A stretch of DNA of 48,723 nt, taken from Dipetalonema caudispina. Taxonomy: Eukaryota; Nematoda; Chromadorea; Rhabditida; Onchocercidae. Made by a program: the position numbers and the translations under genes. Within the stretch, counting starts at the first letter, position 1. Every line of letters begins with the position of its first letter. Under the pieces are notes generated by a model. That model did not search any database and was not told the origin of the DNA. It was given only the letters and a program-made list of their open reading frames with translations. Shown piece by piece: positions 1 to 11,152 of this stretch. The stretch lies in NCBI GenBank assembly GCA_013365325.1, contig JABVXV010000413.1, positions 1 through 48,723 of the forward strand, written 5' to 3'.

Positions 1-182
1 AGGACAACTATAACTTGCCATAGCTGCAATTATCGTTTTTCGAAATTAAATTATATTGTCAATAGTTTCTTGGTGGAATTTTAATGCTACGGATATTCTG
101 AGTTTATTTGAATATCATATCTAATAAAATCCTCATTTAACATACCAACGGTAATTGCGGAAAACACGACGAAAAGTAACAT
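1..182 (-). CDS. Venom allergen-like (VAL/ASP) protein, 5' end only, cut by window edge
   Basis: This is the start of a second VAL gene running off the left edge. Exon 1 is 182-146 and encodes a signal peptide beginning MLLFVVFSAITV. A GT donor follows, and the acceptor TTGCAG ends at 24; exon 2 begins at 23 with the residues AMASYSCP, including the first cysteine of the mature CAP protein. The layout is identical to the complete VAL gene on the opposite strand at 10965-12703 (same 37-base first exon, same phase). VAL/ASP proteins are secreted CAP-domain proteins released by filarial larvae and adults at the host interface. Only about 20 codons are visible, so whether the rest is intact cannot be judged. 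The ATG found just upstream of exon 2 in the right copy is ACG here, which supports the spliced signal-peptide model. Confidence 0.9.
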
Positions 183-445
183 TTTGCTGGATTTTCTGGT
201 AGAGTCTATACTGCCAATTTCAGAAATATATTTGATAACAGATAATAGCAAATATAGAACGTAAAGTAAATGATGATTTGCTAAATGAAATTTTATCTTC
301 ATCGATTGCCTTTTATGCAGTTTTTAATTTGCGCATACTTAAAAACAACATGGAACTTTTACCGTCTGCTTTTCACAAGCTGCTCAAATATTTTTCTCTT
401 TTCTATGAAACAAATTATTGTTTATGGCGACTGTATAAACATTTT
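1..445. repeat. Left arm of inverted duplication containing VAL 5' region
   Basis: Read on the minus strand this segment matches roughly 10695-11152 on the plus strand: upstream flank, exon 1, intron 1 and start of exon 2. By eye the intron differs at 7 substitutions and one 7-base indel over about 122 aligned bases. The match fades beyond about 445. The other end is set by the window edge, so the true arm is longer. Confidence 0.9.
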
Positions 446-772
446 CTTGATAAAATAGACGAAGTAACATTTAAAGTATTTCGCAAGATTTGATGGATTG
501 CTCCATAAAATATTTGAATTCTTTCAGTGAAACCATATCAAAATTACCAGACAGTAAATAGGCCGTTTGCAGTTATTTTTAATATTATGAGGAGGAGTTG
601 CTGAAAATAGCGAATTTGATATAAAGGCAAGTTATTTTGGGCATTCGGGCCTAACATACATACGATGATTGATGCCGAGGAAACTTTTTATGAAAATTTA
701 TATGCTAAACGACAAACCACGTTTATAACGTATTTTCTCCAGGAATTCCTTGGTTAAAATCAGTCTCACTGG

Positions 773-1679
773 CTAATACAGTTTGTAGTTTCGAATTTCG
801 ATTGCAACCATTACGCAGTTAACGACAATTACCAATACTGCTTCCAGTATCAGCACAGCATCAATCTGAAGCATTTCGAATGGAAAGACGAATTTTTCGA
901 ATTCTTGTTGTAATTTACCAATTCTCAATAGCAAGTCTCGGATTTTAATTTGCTCATTAAACTGAATGATCTTTCATCTATCTGACCGCAAATAGCATCG
1001 ATATTATTTTGGCTATACAACTCGACAATTAAAAATTTGTATTGAAATTTATAGTTTACACCTTATCGAATATATTTACTATAATATGCTGTTGTTCGTC
1101 ATTATAAAACACTGCAAAATATGATGAATTTTCGTTCATTTCTGATATCATTTAAAGATGATTGCAAATTTCTATTTCAAGATATTAATTAATCAAAAAG
1201 TCGCAAGATGATTACTTTTGACATTCTTGAAAATTATCTCAATACTACGATAAGTTAATCATTTCGACAACATGATGGTCAAAGATTTGACTCAGTGTAG
1301 GCTCTAATGATATACAAAATGATTAAAATTTTTAATTTCAATTAATATAAGTTAGTTATCATTGAGTTTAAGATATTACTGAATTAATTGCATTGAAGAG
1401 AATTACATCCGTGAAAATGGAAATAATGGGATTCTTCGGAGAATGTACAAATTTCTGCGTATTTATTGTAAAATTTGCTAATATTTGTTTAATGAGAAAT
1501 AGCATACCGTATCCTGCAATGGTTTCAATTTGTTTTACTGAACAATTATTCCTTCCAGCTAATCTTATCGTCCCATCGGATACCATTTTTGTTATCGATT
1601 CTTCAGCTTTTGTTAAATATTGAATTTCCTTTCCATCTGTTTTAGATTCTTGTGAAAAAAAAGGAAATATGAAATTCAA
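773..1679 (-). other. Coding-like exons of unrecognised gene or pseudogene
   Basis: Several minus-strand pieces look coding but could not be joined into one complete gene. The block 1679-1368 is open for 103 codons and contains the segments TKAEESITKMVSDGTIRLAG and NNCSVKQIETIAGYGM. A small exon 1111-1062 (ending NIFDK, donor GTGTAA) joins in phase to 961-773 (acceptor ATTCAG), which begins FNEQIKIRDLLLRIGKLQQ, contains a probable membrane helix (LILEAVLVIVVNCVMV) and ends in a stop at 775-773. Further open segments lie upstream at about 1868-1758 (KLADDKLAMGVDGYSSAL) and 2140-2072. I do not recognise a family. The pieces lie between the VAL copy and the 3' end of calpain-7, on the same strand as both. 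The failure to join 1368-1679 to its neighbours in phase may mean a pseudogene or exons I missed. Confidence 0.3.
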
Positions 1680-1869
1680 ATTTACAATTTCTTTTCATCT
1701 TCTCCTTTGTCCTGTTGTAATAAAGCAGCGATCCGTGAGCTATGAATCATTTACAATTAATGCAGATGAATATCCATCGACTCCCATTGCTAATTTATCA
1801 TCTGCTAACTTCCCTACTATTTGCATGTTGATAAAACAATCAATTGTGATTTTAATATTCACATTTTGA

Positions 1870-2406
1870 TTGTATTGTAAAGTGGTTGTGACGAATAAAA
1901 TTCATACTTTATTGCACTTAAAAACCTTTATTGCACAAAAACCAACTCTTCCACATTTTTAATCCCTACCGCAAAAACATTTTTAAAGACACCGAATGAT
2001 AATACTTTATGTACAACAACCTATTTCATTTTATCTTCCCAAAACTGAATATTTCAGTTAGCATTTTTCTGATTTGTGACATTTTATGCTTTCATCGTCA
2101 ACCATCGGAGAAAAACCTTCCAATTCTCCTGTGCTAAGAATAAATATTTTCACAATTAAAGCTATGTTAATATATATCATTTTCCAAACAAATCTCATTA
2201 GATCTATCTTATGTTAGGGCCAACCGCAATTGAGAACGTTATTATCTTTGAAGAGTGAAATCAGAAGTAGGAATATTACCTATCAATTTGTTGAAATGAA
2301 ATAAGGATCAACCCTTCTTTATTCTTATACAGCACGTATTGGTATATAAAGAATAACCTTTAAGAAAATTAATCAAAATTGCAAAACTATTAATTTCACC
2401 AAATCA
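1870..2406. other. Region between unassigned exons and calpain-7, with its 3' end signal
   Basis: AT-rich stretch downstream of calpain-7. It holds the probable calpain-7 polyadenylation signal and one short minus-strand open segment near 2140-2072 noted above. Nothing else was recognised. Confidence 0.4.
2318..2323 (-). terminator. Probable polyadenylation signal of calpain-7
   Basis: AATAAA on the minus strand about 85 bases after the calpain-7 stop codon. It is the first canonical hexamer seen downstream. Confidence 0.5.
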
Positions 2407-5400
2407 TTATTGTATTCGATTGATTGTAAAAGAACAGGATGCTTCAACCGTCAAGAAAAAAGGTCCTTCCTCGCCTTTTTGAAATGTCATCGGTTGAATG
2501 TTGTAGACACCTGCCGGTACAGCTTCCAAAGCAAGTACAGTGTATCCCGGTCTTAAATTCCCAACAATTAAATGTATGTGAAGAAAAGAAAAGCAAGAAC
2601 TAAAAATGAAGAAAGAGAGGACGAACCTGAATGCACCTGAACTGCGTCTTTCAAATGGTTTATTTCTTAATGAGGAAGACTGCTTAATTTCAAAACCGAT
2701 ACTGTACTGTTTTGGACCCTTCAATTCAACAAGTACATTATTATCATCGCTTCCATCATCCAAAATCAGTTCGTATATTGGGTTATTCCTATAAGAGGTG
2801 CACATTATAAGTATTCAAAAGAGATCAGCAAGTAATTCATCTTTCATGATGAAAACAAGGAAGAATCAATAGAAGTTAATATACATATAAGTTTCTCGAC
2901 TTGAACCATTACCACAGCCACCAGCCGTTTTTCCTTTCCATTCGCCAGTTTCCTAAAAACAGTCAAAAAAACTGGCATTTTGAGAAGCGTTTAAACAGCT
3001 AAACAAAAATATTTGGAGTAATGAAATGATGTTACCCTTTTCTTTGAAATATAAGGCACTTTCACTTTTCGCAGCCGAAATTCAGCTGTAGAATATACTC
3101 GTAACGTATAATATATTGTCTTCATCTTTTCATACTAAAAACAGAAAGGTAAATTGACGTCATTACATCATTGCACCATAGCTAATATACCCATCACTGT
3201 CTTTTTTATCTTACATCTGACTTTCATTAATCTCAACTTTAAACATACCAAAATACGCTTTTTTTGTTTTGATATGCACAATAGCTTAAGTTTTTAAGCA
3301 AACTAAGTATTAGATTTGGAAATCAAATCTGATTTTACGATGAAGATTAAAAGTCATCATCCATGAATTACAGTACTTAAATACTTTCCACCGAGAAAGA
3401 CGCTATTGCAAAAAAAAAAAAAAAAAAAAAGAAAAAATGCTTTAAAGAAATGTAACCTGAGCAACAACTAAGGTATATCTTTGATAACCACATTCAGAGA
3501 TAATCATCTGGCATAAATAGTGGGGGCTATTCAATCGCACTGCATCCATAACTGGTTTTGGGTCGGCTAAAACTTGAGACAAAAAATTAAAAAAAATCTA
3601 AACAACGAACTATTCCAGTGAAATATTACATATGTCTATAAGAATGTATGCACTTCCCCGAATTGCCAGTACCCTAATTACTGAAATGTGAAGTGATATT
3701 TCTTCGAACTTTTTTCAATATTCTTTTTTTTTATCAAATGTAAATGTAATGATTCGATATCACTGAAAATCTGACATGGTATGTAAATTTTCTTTCCTGA
3801 TTTGTATACCATTATTGTAATATATTCTTTGTTGTTAGCGAAATCATTCTGAAAAGAGAGGAATTATGATTCCTAAATCAAATCAGTTTCGCAATTCAAA
3901 TTAGCCAAACACAGTCAAAATCTGAAGCTCTAACTTTATCTGTTATATGACGTGTGAGCAAAATCCAAACCGCAGCGGAACCGTTACTATTTACTTCCAA
4001 TGTGTACTGAGGATTGTCCGCTACACTATACAAATCTTTCACTGGTCCCAAACCAGCTGACCACATCCTGAAAAACGAAGCTTGTATGAGATCAATTTAT
4101 ACTGAGTTATATACTTCCTACTGAACATGAAGTTTTAGATACTTACGCATGCAATCCATAAGTGTGTGGAAATATCGAAGGATCCCAATTCACGTAGAAT
4201 ACGTCGAAGAAATGACATACCGATTTAAAGTCGATCCAAAATACACCTAAATTACATTTGCATTTCAGACAAATAATTTCAGTGATTAACAATATAAAAT
4301 CTGGTAATTTCATGATAACTTTAATTAAAGCTCGAGTTCCTTCAAAATTTCAGCAAAAAATTAAAGAAACTAGTATTAACCATCATCAAATTGCTGTGCA
4401 TCGGCAGGATTATAATCTAACGCTCTGCAAAGCTGCGGTGTCCAATTGAGTTTATCCTTCTCAGAGTAGCATCCCTTCCAACGTAAATGTGTCCAAGGAT
4501 TTTTTAGCATCAATAGCTGTTTACCCTAAAAAGTAAGATTTTCAACAATATTTTATAAAGAAATAGAAACTATCATGCGAAATAAAAAAAAGGAGTAGAA
4601 ATTATTTCATACTTGAATTTTTCTCAGATCTAATACGGCATATGCGTGTGCGTCAACCAAGCCAGTTCGATCAATCGTCAGCTGATCCATTTTACCAGTT
4701 GCTAGTGTAATCAGGCAATGGCCCTGGTGATATCTAAATATTAATTACCTGTTTGTGTAAACCAAAGGCTTTTTTATTTGTCGTAAATTATGAAGATAAT
4801 TTCCAAGGTAATCGTAATTCTACCTCATCTAATAACAGTCACAACAACCATACAAATACTACAGTATTTTAGTCTACACGTCGTCGCTTTTAATGGTGCG
4901 AAGATGTCAACGCATATGAAACACTGTTATTCCTATATCTTTTCATCTTGGTTAATCAAAACTGACCAGGGATTAATGACATTATTTTCACTTTATACAC
5001 TTTCTTTTAAAAGAATTTTGCAAACAAACCTTGCAAAAAGTTTTTCGAACACAGCGTCTTTATCGCTACTAGACCAATCCATTTTAATACTTATTCTTTC
5101 GGGTATCCAACCCGTTAATGCATGCATATCAATGCTCTGAAAATGGCATTTCAACATTTTAAGCACAGGGTTGTGTGGCACCAGTTCTATTTTTCTTCTT
5201 CAGCTTAAAAAGTTTACCGAATTTGAGCCCGGAAAATCATACCCACCCATCACCTTCATATAAGCCTTTTCCAATAACGAAACCCACAATTCATCCCTGA
5301 AAATTATTCCAATTCTATTACAAATTCAGATACAATAAAGAAAAACAAACTGTACAAAACTGGAAACACGAAAAGAATGTGAATCATCAAATCACAAACT

Positions 5401-8400
5401 TCTGCTGACTATATGAACATAGAAAATCGCCATATTCTCCGATGGGAAAACGATCATCGATCACGACCTAGAAAAATGTGATTTGAATTAGTCAACTAAA
5501 ACCTCCGCTTTATTTTACATTTCGAAGTGATGTAGCATTGGGAAATTTTTTTGCTTTTTTTGTTCATAACAATCAGAATAGGCTGTACGAAAAGGGGAAA
5601 TCCGTTTAAACAAGCGAAGTAAAGAGGAGAAATTTATCAATCCTGAAAATGACGACAATCGACGACAAACCGTCCCATCATTCCGTGTAGCTTATCTCTG
5701 GTAGCACCGAGACTTCAAGTCACACGTACGATGACATCCGAAAAAGATTAGTGCATGCATATTATGTAAAAACTAGGGTTAGAATGATAACTGATATGCT
5801 GTTTAATTTAACATATCCCCTAGTTGTCACGTGTCACCGGTTAAAAAGAACAAGTATATATATAATACAATACAAACACAAGAGAAATCTTTCTCACCTT
5901 TCTCCAAACACCATTGAAATGCATTTTGATCATATATTTCCCACAAGGATTATACAATGGTACCCCGGATTTATTCTGAGGATATATTATACTGTAAGAA
6001 AATTAAAATCAAATTATCTAGCAATAGAGAGTATTAGAAATTTAATGTAGGTAATAAAATTTCTCATCTTGGGATTATTACAAAAGTTTTGATAAAAAGA
6101 GACTTATTATGCTCCAACGAGAAATTTTCCTCAGTGCTACAATGCTAACCAGGATAGAAGACTTGTAATAGGTTTGTTCGACGCTGAATTAACTTAGTAT
6201 TGTTTTAGGCAATATTACAAGTACTGGAATAATGAGAAGAAAACCTTAATATTAGTATTAAAGAATATTTACAGTGAAAGCGAAAAGAGTATGGAAACAA
6301 AATACCTTGTCACCAATGGCTTCTTGAAACGGCTTTCATACCGAGCTGATATGGCTAGAGAGGCTACGAAAGAGCAATCGGACACAATTGACTAAAACAG
6401 TAATAGCAGTAGAAAAATTTCTCATTTTAAATTCTAAACAGAGAATTGAAAAAAGTATTGGGGGGGGGGGGGGGGAGGGGGGCTGCACCTCCTAATTATC
6501 TATTACTATGTATGCAATTAATTTATGTAATTGCTAACCATTGTTATGCAACCAAAACATTCTAACCGACTGAAATGTACACTACAATTTAGTGAAATGT
6601 GAAATGAAGTTTAACATATTTCGAACTATATCACTACTCATCAACAAAGAGTGAATCACACTATTCTGACAAACAAGTACATGAACAAATAAATTTTTTC
6701 AAAAGAAAAAAACAAAACTTGTGGGAGGCAAGAAGCAACCTGTTTAATAGTACCACTATCGATCCGGTCAATTATTTTCGGGGACTGCATGAACTCGTCT
6801 GGACGCATCCAGCTTTTTAGTCGTTTTGCTTGTTTATCAGATAAATGCAGCAAACCATGTTTATCACTGGAAATCTCAACAATAAAAATGACAAAAAACT
6901 TTAACCACAAGTAAATCTTTTTTTTTTTTTTTGTTTCATCAAAATTAAGAATTCTTATGTTTGCAAACTCACGTAAATGGTACTGGATAAGCAAAGCGTT
7001 CCTTCAGATCGACAGCCAAAAAGGGAACATACTGCCTCCCGTTAACGTTTGATGTTGCTGCTAATACTGTTAATTCGGATTTGGTAAGGCGATTATTATC
7101 ATTATCTCCAACTTTCCGTTTAACCACCAACGTTGTTTTAGTACTACTGGGGTCAGCAGCTGACTGCTCGAAGTTTGTATTTATATTCAAATCAGATATT
7201 TCTACAAATATCTAAATGATCCATTTCACCATATAAATACGTTATTTCTACACGAATTAAATAAGGCAAGTTTGCCTCTTCCACAAAACTAATAGAATGA
7301 GCTAACACATTTAAAAATTACATAAGTCAAAATAAATGAACTTTTCTTTATCTGGAAAAGTATTTTCATATTATGATCGAAAAACACTTCAGAAAGTTTT
7401 CCATATATAAAGAAACAATAATAAATGCTCATAGAAATAATGACAAAATAAAAGAACATACCATCCACGAGAGGTTCAGGTAATTCTAAGCTAGGACTTT
7501 TCCTTAGCTTTTCTTGAACTTTCAGGACTTCTGCTCGATCCAGAGCCTTCTTAGCCAACTGACGCAACTTCTCAGCTATCGCAGCATCACAGGATGTACT
7601 CTCAAAATAAGGAAATCAATTTAAATGTTTACTTTTCGGATTTAAGGCGGTAATAATCAATCATAAGTGAAGATAATTTAAACGAACCGAAGTATTGATA
7701 CAAAGCTCAATGGCCAGAGAATACAACATTACGGCTTCGTCGATGTTTTCCGCTTCATCCTGATCCAATGCTTGATATAACAAAAATTCGGCTCGTTCAA
7801 GGTTAAGCTGTTGTTGACTTTTGATGTTGGCTGACACCTTCGATGCACCTAATGAATTTACTTCCTTTTTTTGAATAGATCAAAACTATAATGCAATGTA
7901 AAAAATCACCAATGAAAATATTTAATACTTCAAATTTTCTAGAAGCAAAAATAAATTTATACAAAAAACTGAATTTCAAAGTTATTCAATCATAAATTGA
8001 TGTAAATAACCACAAGCATAAATATAAAGAAAAAGAAAATCAACATGCTTTGTGATCTGATTATTTCAGCACGTTTCACATATTCTTCTGCTTTTTCCTT
8101 GTATGAAGGTGAAATTTTATTTTGCCGTATCAGTTCCAGGATTGAATTAGCAGCATCCTGAAATGGAATCTCTCATTGCTACATGTGCAAAATGAACATG
8201 ATGCATATCCATGTGCAAAATCAAACAATGGGAAAAGGCAGAAAAAGCAAGTGAAAAATCAACTTAATGCATCAGAATTTTTTTTTAAAAAAACAAGTGT
8301 TTGAATAAATTCGCAAAAATTTGGAAACTAACGGAAAAATATAAAACCCTAACTCAACGGCGAGATTAATTTACTGATTTGCACATCAATTACTTATTAA

Positions 8401-8404
8401 CTCT

Positions 8405-8439
<35 letters not shown>

Positions 8440-8843
8440 ATGAATCTGAAAAATGACTTATCCCTTTTCATATCCAATTAATTCATTAATCACATCCATT
8501 AGTTTGATAACTCACTCATTAGTTAGCTAAATTTCTTAACCATATACTTCTTTCTTATATATTTACTCAATTATTTACAAGCCTAAGCTAACTCATGCTC
8601 GGCAGAGGACTTATACCTCTCTTCCCTTAATTAATCATAGCACAAATTGATTAGTCGTTTACCAACAACTATTTAATTTAATTATTTATTACATTTCTCA
8701 TTTATTTACAAAGGTATCTAATTATTTGCCCATCTAAAGCAAATCAAAAAATAACTAACAACATAAAAATAAATAGCAGCATCCCATCGACATGCTTTAT
8801 CATATGCAATAGCCTTTTGAGCAGAATAAGTCACTTCATCCAT
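2407..8843 (-). CDS. CAPN7: Calpain-7 (PalBH-type cysteine protease), 21 exons, 811 aa
   Basis: Exons in order: 8843-8763, 8157-8049, 7848-7688, 7600-7462, 7201-6973, 6866-6740, 6391-6306, 5991-5898, 5467-5400, 5296-5218, 5136-5030, 4733-4613, 4525-4381, 4246-4147, 4067-3935, 3848-3776, 3566-3457, 3134-3036, 2952-2885, 2788-2627, 2551-2407. All phases agree and give 811 residues, against about 813 in vertebrate CAPN7. The N-terminal ~160 residues form two MIT-like helical repeats, which in this family bind ESCRT-III proteins. The calpain core follows, with catalytic Cys288 (SDCSFVAS), His456 (AHAYAV) and Asn476 (LKNPW), all present. Two C-terminal calpain beta-sandwich domains follow, with conserved NNPQY and NNPIYE segments. 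There is no EF-hand domain, as expected. Predicted role: cytosolic cysteine protease linked to endosomal sorting. The exon 2 donor appears to be GC (at 8048-8047); only that choice keeps the frame and matches vertebrate spacing. The exon 4 acceptor is an unusual TTTTGAG. Confidence 0.95.
6460..6482 (+). repeat. Homopolymer G tract in calpain-7 intron
   Basis: Sixteen G, one A, then six G, in a strongly AT-rich intron. On the transcribed RNA it is a C run. It may be length-variable or an assembly error. Confidence 0.9.
8406..8438 (+). repeat. Poly-A tract (33 A) in calpain-7 intron 1
   Basis: Uninterrupted A run within the first intron. Similar T and A runs occur at 9004-9027, 9703-9720 and 33551-33577. 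Confidence 0.95.
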
Positions 8844-8846
8844 TCT
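8844..8846 (-). promoter_or_regulatory. Probable spliced-leader acceptor of calpain-7
   Basis: On the minus strand the sequence TTTTCTGAAATAG ends one base before the ATG. A trans-splice acceptor this close to the start codon is common in nematodes. No cis-spliced upstream exon was found. Confidence 0.45.
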
Positions 8847-10694
8847 ATTTCAGAAAATGATAATACGTTTACTTTACTGCCAGCATTTCTTACTAAAATT
8901 AAATTACATAAGCAGACGTTATGCGAATAAGTATAAATGTCAGATAAGTTAATATAAAAATACATCAAATGAATGTGCTTAATCTTCATGAATAATAGTC
9001 ATCTTTTTTTTTTTTTTTTTTTTTTTTCAATAAATAGTTAATTTCTAAAAATTTCAAAAATTTAAAAAATTCGATTACAATCGAAATATTCATATTCATT
9101 TCTTGTTATGGTTGTTTCAATATTAGCAAATGGATAAGTATGAAAATTAAGGGTTAAAAAAATTTACAATGTACGCTAGTTGTTCCGGATACAGCAACAA
9201 AATTCGGAAAAATACTTGCAATTACATCTCGCTACAACATCGTTGAGATGTTTAGGAAGTTTGCGGAGAATTAGAGAATCAGAAAATCGCTAATGAGAGA
9301 ATCTGGCAGAGAGAGATAGCTAGGAATAAATGACTTTTGTTTTTTTTTTTTTAATTTGAGTAATTGTTTTGTATGTACCATTGATAATATTACAATGAAG
9401 CAAAAAAAACCTTCCGAAAAATACCATTAATCGATTTGGTAAAATTCACGTACGTAAACGAAGTGAATATCATATTGTTCTCGTTCTGCTTGAACATGTA
9501 ATTTATCCATCTAAACGTTTCATTAAAATTACAATAATTGAATATGTTTGCTGGAAATTTCAAGCAAACTAAGTAAACGTTACCGTATTATAGTTATTTA
9601 TCACAATCTGATAAATCTGGCGAAACAAAAAATTGACAAAATTTTAGTTCAAATTTAAAAAGAAAGAAATTACAGTTAACAATTTTTTTGTAGTTTCTCA
9701 TTGTTTTTTTTTTTTTTTTTCTATGATTGTTTAGAGAAATCTGCTTGAGCCATATGTAATAAAATCTTAATGAGAATAATAATCATATTGTTAATTATAA
9801 TTCATAGTTATCAATGAACAAAATTTCAGGAAAATTTAGAATAACATAACAAAAAGATGATCGATTGCATAGTTGGTAAGTATTTCAACTTATTCTGTTA
9901 TAACATTGAATTATAACTTTTAATTAATTCAGCACAGGAAAGTTGGAAATTAAATCTCTTGTGATCAAAAAAATTAGGGGCGAAAGATGAAATAGTGAAT
10001 TGAAGAAGGAAAACTTCAAAAATTTCCCATAATCCTAAAAGAACATAAAAATTAGAGTGTAATAAAAAATATGGACTGTAATCTTTTTAGTTATGGCAAT
10101 AATTTAGAGCATTTGTAAAGGAAAATAAACCTTTCCATAGAAATGCATTAATCAGAAAAAATTTGTAATGCTTAACAAATATATGTTTTGGAATTTAAAT
10201 TTGTTAAAGAATTTCTGCAAATAATTAGAACGACAAGAAGTGCTTTAATAGACTCTTGTTTAAAACGAAAAAAAGGAAAATAATATTGAAGGTCTAGTTT
10301 AAGTAATGCATAGGAATAATCAATATCACTGAGTAGAAATATTGTTTTGTGGAAATTAATTTAGTAAAATTTGCTGAATTAATATGTGTTTCGATAAAAT
10401 GGCAAACCGAAACGGTGTAAAGCTTTCTTTCAGAAACAATAAAATACAGCAGATAAGGCTATGTATTTAACTATTACGAAGTCGTGCTTTCGTAAAGATA
10501 TTATGTATAAACTGATCATATCACAGAAATTTGATGTTATCAGGAAATTTTATTCCTTCATACCCGGAAATTTTCAATTTAGATTTGGAATGAGGAACTG
10601 TTTGCTGATCAATAATTTACTTTTGGTAAAAAATAAAAAGTAAGAAAAATGAACAAAAAAAAATAAAGAAGAAAAGGAAAACCAAAAACGATGA
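8847..10694. other. Shared upstream region of calpain-7 and VAL
   Basis: About 1.8 kb between divergently transcribed genes. AT-rich with a 24-base T run at 9004-9027. No exon with convincing splice sites was found on either strand, and no recognisable repeat apart from the VAL inverted-repeat arm that starts at its right end. It must hold the promoters of both genes, but no specific element could be named. Confidence 0.5.
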
Positions 10695-11152
10695 ATTGAA
10701 GCAAATATTTATACAGCTGCCATAAATAATAATTTGATTTATAGAAAAGAAGGAAATATTTGAGCAGCTTGTAAAAAGTAGACGGTGAAAGTTCCATGTT
10801 GTTTTTAAGTATTCGTAAATTAAAAACTGCATAAAAGGCAATCGGTGAAGATAAAATTTCATTTAGCAAATCATCATTAACTTTACGTTCTATATTTGCT
10901 ATTATCTGTTATCAAATATATTTCTGAAGTTGGCAGTATAGATTCTACCAGAAAATCCAGCAAAATGTTACTTTTCGTCATGTTTTCCGCAATCATCGTT
11001 GGTATGTTAATTGAGGATTTTATTAGATATGATATACAAATAAGCTCAGAATATCCGGAAAACGTAGCATTAGAATTCCGCCAAGAAACTATTGACAATC
11101 TAATTTAATTTCGAAAAATGATAATTGCAGCTGTGGCAAGTTATAGTTGTCC
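10695..11152. repeat. Right arm of inverted duplication containing VAL 5' region
   Basis: Reverse complement of 1-445. It covers about 270 bases of upstream flank plus exon 1, intron 1 and the start of exon 2 of the VAL gene. The visible match ends only because the left copy reaches the window edge. Confidence 0.9.

Noticed and set aside
4790..5140. 116-codon plus-strand open frame
   Set aside because: Antisense to the calpain-7 exon containing [10 protein letters not shown] on the minus strand.
5751..6050. 99-codon plus-strand open frame
   Set aside because: Covers a calpain-7 exon on the other strand and adjoining introns; it is a shadow.
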